From positions 22,105,097 through 22,169,096 of the forward strand of contig NC_077242.1 in the NCBI RefSeq assembly GCF_947179165.1: 64,000 nt of DNA. Direction: 5' to 3'. This DNA is from Solanum dulcamara. Taxonomy: Eukaryota > Streptophyta > Magnoliopsida > Solanales > Solanaceae. This document shows, piece after piece, positions 55,944 through 64,000 of the stretch. The position numbers and the translations under genes are program-made. The notes under the pieces are model-generated. The model was not told the origin of the DNA. It saw nothing but the letters and a program-made list of their open reading frames with translations, and searched no databases. Numbering within the stretch: position 1 is the first letter of the stretch; every line of letters starts with the position of its first letter.

Positions 55944-58900
55944 AGCCTCTCTTGAATAACTCGCACCTTCTTCATGGCTTGATGAAAAAAATCGAGCCCA
56001 ATCAACTCGGCCTCACCAACTTCAAACCACCCAATGGGCGATCTACAACTCCTCCCATATAAGGCTTCATAAGGAGCCATTTGAATGCTTGTATGATAGC
56101 TATTGTTATACACAAACTCTATGAGAGGTAAGTGATCATCCTAATTTCTCTTTAAGTCAAGCACACATGCCCTCAACATATCTTCCAATGTCTGGATGGT
56201 GCGCTCTTCTTGGCCATCTGTCTGGGGATAAAAGGCCGTACTCAAGTTCACCTTCGAACCTAATCCCTTCTGAAAGAATTTCCAAAATTGAGAAGTGAAT
56301 TGAGCTCCTCTGTCTGAGATGATAGACAAGGGAACTCCATGCAGTCTGACGATCTCTTGAATGTATAACTTCGCATAATCTTCTGCGGTGTCAGTAGTCT
56401 TAACTGCCAACAAGTGAGCTGATTTCATCATTTTATCCACAATCACCCAGATCGAATCATGTTGCTTTTGGGACTTCGGCAAGCCTGTAATAAAGTCCAT
56501 GTTGATCATCTCCCACTTCCATTCTAGAATTTCTATATTTTGGGCTAAAGCACATAGCCTTTTATGCTCAACCTTCACCTGTTGGCAATTCGGGCACTTG
56601 GAAACAAATTCCGAAATCTCCTTCTTCATCCCACTCCACCAATAGATTTCCCTCAAGTTATGATACATTTTTGTAGAGCCCAGATGAATAGAGTATCTAG
56701 AACTATGCGCTTTGTCCATAATTCTCTCTCGAACATCATCGATATCAGGCACACACAATCTATTTTGGTACCTTAACACACCATCTCCCCCTTTGGTAAA
56801 AACCATTACCTCTTGTTTGTGAACAATTTCCTTCAACCGAAGGAGGACGGGATCTCGGTCTTGTTTCTCCTTTACCTCTGCCACAAATGAGGATGTAGAC
56901 CCATCTTGAACAGTAACTCCGCCTTCGTTGTTCTCTTCCAGACAAACTCCCAATCGGGCTAATATATGTACCTCATTCGCCAATTCCCTCCTTCCCTTCT
57001 CTACATGGGTAGTGCTACCCATAGACAACCTACTAAGAGCATCAACAACAACATTAGCTTTACCTGGATGGTAGAAGATGCTCATATCGTAGTCCTTGAG
57101 TAGCTTGAGCCATCTCCTTTGCCTCAGGTTGAGTTCCTTCTGGCTGAAAACATATAGTAAGCTCTTGTGATCGGTGAATACATCAACATGCACCCCATAC
57201 AAGTAGTGGTGCCAAATTTTAAGCGCAAACACCACAGCTGCCAGCTCAAGGTCATGAGTTGGGTAATTCCTCTCATGAACCTTAAGTTGTCTTGAAGCAT
57301 AGGCTATCACTTTCCCCCTTTGCATCAACACATAATCCAAACCAATTCTGGATGCATCATAGTAGACCACAAAACCCTCTATTCCATCGGGCAAGGTTAG
57401 AACAGGAGTAGTGGTTAGCTTGGCCTTCAGTTTTTGGAAACTCTCCTCACAAGCATCGGACCATTAAAACTTAGCCTGCTTTTAAGTCAGCTTAGTGAAT
57501 GGTGATGATATGGATGAGAATTCCTCTACAAACCTTCGATAATAGCCGGCCAAACCCAAGAAGCTTCTTATCTCTGTCGGGGATGTGGGTCTGGGCCAAT
57601 TATTCACAGCTTCAATCTTCTGGGTGTCAACCTGAATACTATCTCTAGACACAAAGTGGCCTAAGAAGGCCACTGATGCAAGCCAAAATTCACATTTAGA
57701 GAATTTTGCATACAATACCTGGTCTCTCAAGGTTTGTAAGACGACTCTAAGATAATGGGCATGCTCCTCCTCATTCCTGGAGTAGACCAAGATATCATCT
57801 ATGAATACAAACACAAACATATCAAGGTATGGCTTGAATACTCAGTTCATGAGATCCATAAAAGTTGTGAGGGAATTAGTCAACCCAAAGGACATGACCA
57901 AAAATTCAAAGTGGCCATAACGAGTCCGAAAAGTGGTATTCGGAATATCACACTCCCTCACCTTCAACTGGTGGTAGCCGGATCTCAGGTCTATCTTTGA
58001 AAAATAAGTAGCACCCTAAAGTTGGTCAAATAAGTCATCTATTCTGGGGAGAGGGTACTTGTTCTTTATGGTAACCTTGTTCAGCTGCCTGTAATCAATG
58101 CACATTTTAAAGGACCCATCTTTCTTCCGTACAAATAGAATGGGAGCATCCCATGGTGAGACACTCGGCCTAATGAATCCCTTATCTAACAAGTCCTTCA
58201 ACTGCTCTTTCAACTCTTTCAAATCAGCCGGAGCCATTATATATGGAGGGATTGAGATAGGCTGGGTATCAGAAAGAACATCAATCCCAAAGTCAATCTC
58301 CCTATCAAGAGGGACTCCAGGCAGATCCTCGGGAAAAACGTCGGGAAACTCATTGACAATCGGGACCGACTCGAGAGATGGAGGCTCAATATTGCCATCT
58401 TTCACTCGGATAATATGATAGATACACCCTTTTGAGATTAGCTTCCTGGCCCTAAGCTAAGAAATAAACTTACCCTTAGGCATAACAGGACCACCCCTCC
58501 ACTCTATGACAGCTTCGCTCGGGAATTTGAACTTGACAACCTGAGTTCTACAATCAATAGAGGCATAACAGACATAAAGCCAGTCCATGCCAAGGATCAC
58601 ATCAAAATCAACCATGTCCAACTCAACTAGGTCGGCCAAGGTATCCCTGTGATGAATTGACACAGTTCAATCTCTATAGACTCTCTCAGCTAAGATAGAA
58701 TCACCGACAGGAGTAGCTAAAATGAAAGGCTCAAGAAGACATTCAAGAATTTTATTGAATTTACTAGCCAGGTAAGGAGTCACAAAAGATAGGGTGGCAC
58801 CCGAATCCATCAACACATAACAATCAAGAGAAGAGACTCGAATCATACCCATCACGATGTTTGGAGAGTTCTCCTGATCTTGACGACTACCCATGGCATA

Positions 58901-60127
58901 TAGGCGATTTGTACCTCCACTCGTACCTGAAGTAGAACCCCTCTGATTACCTCTGGCTGGCGGTGCAGTGGCAGAATGTTGGACTTTATTTCCCCCTATT
59001 GGACACTCCCTCTGAAAATGGTCCATTTGGCCGCATTTATAACAACCAACCCTTCTCGCTCAGCATTCTCCCAAGTGGAGCCTACCACACTTGCCACATG
59101 GTGGCTTCCCCCTCGAACCTTGAATTACATTGGACTGGGATTGAGAACCCTGGGGTCTGAAATTCTGGCGACTCTGTCCCTGCCGATCATACATGTTCTG
59201 CGGCATAGGAGCACTGGCAGTAGATGAGGCATAGTTGGAAGGCCTCTTCTAGAAGAAGGACCTGTTGCCCTTGATTTGCCTCTGTTCATTCTCATGGCCC
59301 GCTAATTTTGCCTTCTTGATCAGATGCTCCTCTTTGTCATTTCTCTTCTCATCCTCTACCTGTTGAGCATACACCATTAATCTAGAAATATCCATATCCG
59401 AGATCAACAATGCTGCTTTGCATTCTTTCTTCACATGCCTCCCCAACCCAAAGACGAACTTCCTCATCTTTGACCTCATATCTGGGATCATTTCTGGGGC
59501 ATACCTGGACAGCTGGATAAACTTCAGGCCGTACTCCTTAACCATCATACCCTCTTATTTCAAACTCACAAATTCCTCCACTTTCGCTTCCCTCAATTCC
59601 CGAGGAAAGAAGTGGTCAAGAAAGGCTTCCTCAAATTCATCCCACCTAGCAGGTTCAGCATCCTCACCCCTACGTTGCTCCCATTGTTCATTCCATATGT
59701 TTGCCACATCCTTGAGTTGATAAGACACCAACTCAACCCCCTCAATTTTTGTAGCATGCATAGCTTTCAGAATTTTCCACATCTCATCAATAAAGTTTTG
59801 GGTATCTTCATCAACCTTAGAACCCGTGAATGCAGGCAGATTCATCCTCAGAAAGTCTCTAATTCTGGCGGCAGCAGATGGCTCTTGGGGACTAGAGCTA
59901 AGAGTCAGCGAACTCTGATTACCATTTCGGGCAGCCATTAACTGAGTGAGCATTGCAATCGCCCCTCTAAATATCGCCTCTGACGTGGGTGCAGGTGGGA
60001 TAGCAGGCACTTGAGGCGCCTCTGCATACCTCACAGGTCGGCCTCTAGCCCTTGCCGGGCATACCTCAGACTGAGGCATCTTTGCATTTTCAGCATTTCT
60101 CTGGCTGGCAGTACGTTTTGGACGCAT
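55944..60127 (-). pseudogene. gag-pol polyprotein of gypsy element H (main part)
   Basis: ATG at 60127 (MRPKRTASQRNAENAKMPQ). All segments down to 55944 lie in one reading frame with no frameshift. Decay is by nonsense codons near 59553, 59248, 58665, 58455, 58015, 57842, 57480, 57466 and 56139. Order: gag (RIRDFLRMNLPAFTGS), zinc knuckles ([26 protein letters not shown]), protease (LMDSGATLSFV), RT with FIDDILVYS, RNase H, and integrase with H-H-C-C finger, INMDF, IISDRG and QEERT, so the DDE residues remain. The A element interrupts it in the integrase C-terminal region after KVRVIQERL. Confidence 0.92.
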
Positions 60128-60327
60128 TATCTGTAACGTATAAACGCACAAATTAGAAAGGAGTTTTATAGAGTTTAACTCTATCGCACGAATTCAGAGT
60201 ATGAAAGAAGTGAGACAATTCCTAATGTCTTATAGCCTCATACTTATAAGTGTGGTGCACAACACACCCATAAGCAAGACTCTACTAGACACGGCTTTAT
60301 AGACTCCCTAGGACACTTGAACTCTGT

Positions 60328-60339
60328 GCTCTGATACCA
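60328..60339 (-). other. Primer binding site of element H
   Basis: On the minus strand TGGTATCAGAGC, complementary to initiator tRNA-Met, 4 bases inside the 5' LTR. Confidence 0.88.
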
Positions 60340-60343
60340 TGTT

Positions 60344-62806
60344 TGTCACACCTCGGGAGGGTACCCTAAACGTGACCGGCACTTGAAAGCCATTTCTAAC
60401 CTTCAAGCAAACCACCTAACTCAATCATTCTATCATTCAGTCATATATGCTCAAAGGAAGGCTCAATTATAACCTGCTATTTACAATATGGGAGTCGAAG
60501 GCCAAACATGTTTAACTCAACTAAATAAGTATAATAGGACTCCTCAAAATAACAGTTCAACCTCCCCACACTCTAGTCTATGAAGCCTCTATCAAAGCCT
60601 GTAAGGTGCCAATGACAAGACCATGGCTACCAACAATCAAAATACAAAGACAAAATGAAAACTATGCAAGGAGCTCAAGATCCTCCATAAACTAGGAAGA
60701 CTCACCAACTAGCTGGGAGTGTATGTAGATCTTCAACGGAGCGCCGGTTGATGATATCCAGTACCTGTCTCTGCATCATGAAATGATGCAGGCCAAATGG
60801 CGTCAGTACATGGAATGTACGAGTATGTAAAATGGCCGGATGAAACAAACATCAAGATGAAATCAATATTACTCAGGACCTCAACTCATATATATACACA
60901 TGATAACTCACTCAAATGTCCTAAGTCTAACAAGAATAGTTTAGACGGGAATAACTCATAAACAACTCAACCCAACTGACTCAGAGCACTATCAAGACCT
61001 AAATGGGAGTTTCTCTTATCCGACAACCATCACTTATGAGCCGGTGATAGTACAACAATCAGACGTTGTTGCCACATCCATCCATACCTTGCCAGGGCAT
61101 GAATGCCTCCCTAATCATGGATACCATCGATTAGTCAAGTCCTATCATTTCAGGATAATAAAATGGGAAACATCCGACTTTAACGGTTCGATCTCATAGG
61201 AAGCATCCGACTTTAACAGTTCTATCTCTACCTACGTTAGCGGCGTAGTTTCTGGGGTTCAAGTATGGACTATACTCTTACCCGCTTCGGTGTTCGATAC
61301 TCCTCCCATGACTCCATGCTCATAAAACTCCCTCCAATCATCTCAAATAAGCCCTCATGGCTAGTTTCATGTGGTACATTTCCAACTCATCAACTCTATT
61401 CTCATTTTCACTCAATTAAGTCATAATGGCAAGTTCCATTTAGGACCTCGTCCATTCGTCAATTCTATCCTCCAATTAACTCAATCAAGCCTCATTCAGA
61501 TAAACATATATGACATCTCCTCAAGACTCATCACAACTCTATGACTTTAGCTCAACAATTCAAGTAGAATAACACATTTAAGGAAATTGACTTGAGCAAC
61601 ATAATCACATGGCTAAAAAGATCAACAAAACATAATCATAAGTCATCTCCATCAACTCATACTAACATGAAGGTTTTAGGAACTTCTTAGCTCAACAACA
61701 TCAACACATATATCATCAAATAAATAGGGGACAAAACTCATTCAAACATAAACCATACCAAGAAACTCCATTTTCATGGACATCTAACCTCAAAGCAAGA
61801 GTAGGGCACATGGGTGGAATCAACCCATGTTTTGGATAGCCTTACATACCTTAGTGAAGACTTGAAGAAAACCTTGATGTTGTGTCTTCAATGGAGGACT
61901 CAAATCTTGAAGCTCTTGGAACTCTTCTTATTGGAAATGGAGAAGAAAAAGAAGAGAGAGAGAGGAAAACTCCTAGGGCTTTTTAGAGAGAGAGAGAGGC
62001 TGCAAAATATGATCCCAAAATGGTCTAGGGTGATACATATATAATTTGGGTAAGTTCCCAAATTGCCCCTTCTCAAAAAGTTCTGAAAATAGGCAAAAAT
62101 ACTCCTAGCGCGATAGTGGCGCATCGCGCCATTGCAGCCCCAGGCTGATTACGCCTAAAACCTGCACATCTTGTAGTGGCACGCTGTGTCAAGGACCAAA
62201 CTACTGAGGCACATTCTTGGCGCGATAGTGGCGCGTCGCGCCCTTACAGCGCCAAGGCCAATATTTTCTGGTTTCTGGAAATTTGCTTGAAAAACCCTGC
62301 ACACCTTTTAGTGGCGCACCGCGCCAGAGCCCAAACTACTGAGGCATATTTCTGGTCTGATAGTGGCAAGTCACGCCACTGCGGCGCCAAGACCAGTTTT
62401 CCAGCAATTGCAACCCAGGCCTAAAAATCTCTACTGTGCTAGTTCATCTTAGGATCGTCATATCTTTCGACTTCGAACTCCAAAAATTACATTCTTGATG
62501 GCGTTGGAAAGAAGACTCGACGAACTTTAATTTGATGGGTCGTGGGCCACTCAGATTGTCGTCTTTCAAAAGATAGGATTGTTAGAAGTAATCCCCTTAT
62601 GCGAACTCCTCCTCAAACTTAGCCACGACGAATCTCTTGGATTTGATTTGGTCCTAGGGGTCCTTCATGACTCCTCATCACCTCTAACGCTGTTCAATTT
62701 CTCAAAGACTCATCTTACTCGTCCAAATGCTCCACAATACTCGAGTTCGATCCTACCCAAATACAAGAAGGTCTGAATCTTAGGGAAAATTTTGAGGGGT
62801 GTTACA
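60344..62806 (-). mobile_element. 5' LTR of element H
   Basis: Complete LTR of 2463 bp. The perfect hairpin is at 60771-60791, GGTGAGT in sense at about 60700-60706, and five GC-rich repeats at 62108-62381. Outer end GGGTGTTACA at 62806, then TATAT and copia RT. Confidence 0.93.
62108..62381 (-). repeat. GC-rich palindromic repeats in LTR H (5' copy)
   Basis: Same five-copy arrangement as 45187-45452. Two units have lost CpGs (for example GTGGCACGCTGTGTC), as expected from methylated-cytosine decay, while others keep GGCGCG-T-CGCGCC intact. Confidence 0.85.
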
Positions 62807-62811
62807 TATAT

Positions 62812-63178
62812 GGTCTTTAAATCCATCAAATAGATATCAAGACAGCTTTCTTAAATGGAGAATTAGAGGAAGAAATTTACATGGAACAACATGAGGATTT
62901 TGTAGTTCCTGGTAAAGAAAGGAAAGTGTGCAAACTTGTTAAGTCACTTTACGGACTTAAACAAGCACCAAAATAATGGCATGCACAATGTTGGCAAATG
63001 GATTTAAGATTAATAAATGTGACAAATATGTTTACATTAAAAATACTCCAAATCATGAAGTCATCATTTGTTTATATGTTAATGAAATGTTAATAATTAG
63101 TAGATATATTGTCATGTGAATGCTACGAAGCGTATGCTTGCTAGCAAATTTGACATATTAGACTAAGGGGTTGTTGAT
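62812..63178 (+). pseudogene. copia RT central part, after element H
   Basis: RT resumes as [20 protein letters not shown] and [17 protein letters not shown], then a stop near 62974. Most of the following 60 residues are missing or frame-shifted. The catalytic YVDD box reads YVNE near 63076-63090, so both metal-binding aspartates are lost. Confidence 0.85.
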
Positions 63179-63990
63179 TTGATCTTAGGAATTAGGATTC
63201 ATAAAACTCCACAAGGTCAAGCACTATCACAGTCACATTATATTGAAAAGATAGTTGATAAGTTCAAGTATTTAAATTTCAATATTGCAAAAACTCCAAT
63301 TGATGTAAGTTTTGCACTTCAAAAGAATGAAAGTGAAAGTGACTCACAATTGGACGATGCACAAGTTTTGGGAAGTTTGATGTCTATTATGAATTGTACA
63401 CGATCAGATATAGCATGTGCTATTAGAAGGCTGAGTCAATTCACGAGTAATCCCAATCAAACTCATTGGATGGCAATGAATTATGCTTTGCATTATAATA
63501 AATATCCCACAGTAATTGAGGGATATAGTGATGCAAACTGGATCACCGGATCATCTGAAGTTAAATCCACAAGTGAATATGTTTTCACCGTCTATGGAGG
63601 AGCAATGTCTTGGAAATCATCAAAACAGACATGCATCGCCTGCTCTATAATGGAATCTGAATTTATAGTTTTAGACAAGGCTAGTGAAGAAGCTAAATGG
63701 CTTCGAAATTTCTTGGAAGATATTCCATTTTGGTCCAAACTTTTGGCACCTATATGTATACATTATGATAGCCAAGCGGCAATAGGTAGGGCAGGAAGTG
63801 TTATGTATAACGGAAAATTGTGTCACATTTGATGGTGACACAATACTGTTAGACAACTACTCTCTAGTGGTGTTATCATTGTTGACTACATAAAGTCAAG
63901 AGATAATGTATCGGATCCACTAACAAAAGACCTATCTAGAGAGGCTGTTGAAAAATCATCGAGGGAAATGGGGTTAAGGCCTAGGACAAG
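63179..63990 (+). pseudogene. copia RT C terminus and RNase H
   Basis: [40 protein letters not shown], then RNase H with [40 protein letters not shown] and [14 protein letters not shown] at about 63831 interrupts the end, after which HNTVRQLLSSGVI and DNVSDPLTKDLSRE continue to near 63990. This last block is the usual copia C terminus. The 3' LTR should lie beyond the window. Confidence 0.9.
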
Positions 63991-64000
63991 TCATCATGGC

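Larger units (their letters stand above)
43418..62806 (-). mobile_element. Ty3/gypsy element H nested in copia RT
   Basis: Two LTRs of 2464 and 2463 bp bound the element. The target duplication TATAT occurs at 43413-43417 and 62807-62811. The left LTR end has mutated from TG to TA (TATCACGCC). Sense is minus. Internal length without the nested A element is about 5.07 kb. The LTRs differ at about 20 of their first 175 bases, so H is older than A, which sits inside it. Confidence 0.93.

Overview
This window reads as repeat-rich plant nuclear DNA, most likely from a eudicot and probably Solanaceae. The family guess rests on remembered resemblance of the Ty3/gypsy polyproteins and was not checked by search. 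I see no host single-copy gene, tRNA, rRNA or CRISPR array. Nearly every base belongs to retroelements stacked inside one another, or to old copies of an endogenous pararetrovirus (EPRV, Caulimoviridae). Every coding unit is broken.

LTR families are named by letter. A, B and H are related Ty3/gypsy families with LTRs of 2.15 to 2.46 kb, an initiator-Met tRNA primer site and a chromodomain-like pol tail (probably Tekay/Del-type chromoviruses). C and C' are two subfamilies of another gypsy LTR of 2.1 to 2.3 kb. F and G are shorter or truncated LTR-like pieces. One Ty1/copia element (Tnt1/Tork-like) forms the right-hand base layer.

Layout. (1) Positions 1-18023 are a plus-strand EPRV fragment (movement protein, then start of the coat-protein ORF). 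It is split by a C' solo LTR (497-17272, target duplication CAAGA), which is split by a B element (2762-17231, GTTGA) carrying an antisense piece of family A. (2) Positions 18024-32006 are a minus-strand EPRV copy split by a C element (18221-29163, TGTTT). That element's 5' LTR holds a B solo LTR (TCTAG) and an inverted second B LTR. (3) A truncated A LTR (32007-33909) is followed by trinucleotide repeats and a sliver of minus-strand EPRV. (4) Positions 34128-37420 are a plus-strand EPRV copy with protease/RT/RNase H, a downstream ORF, and a promoter and poly(A) region. (5) Positions 37421-40455 hold LTR F, an (AAT)n tract, a truncated A LTR, and a G LTR fragment with a 35-bp tandem array. (6) Positions 40456-64000 are a copia element split inside RT by an H element (43418-62806, TATAT). 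H is itself split inside integrase by a full-length A element (46553-55938, TCTTT).

The exactly matching 5-bp target duplications make the nesting order firm. LTR-to-LTR divergence judged by eye over the first 175 to 245 bases (H and C roughly 10%, A about 4-5%, B about 3%) agrees with it. The most interesting signals lie inside the LTRs: a four-copy hairpin cassette whose stems co-vary between C and C'; a hairpin with a 7-nt loop, followed 60 nt later by a splice-donor-like TTGGTGAGT, shared by A, B and H; and GC-rich palindromic repeats upstream of the presumed TATA box of H.
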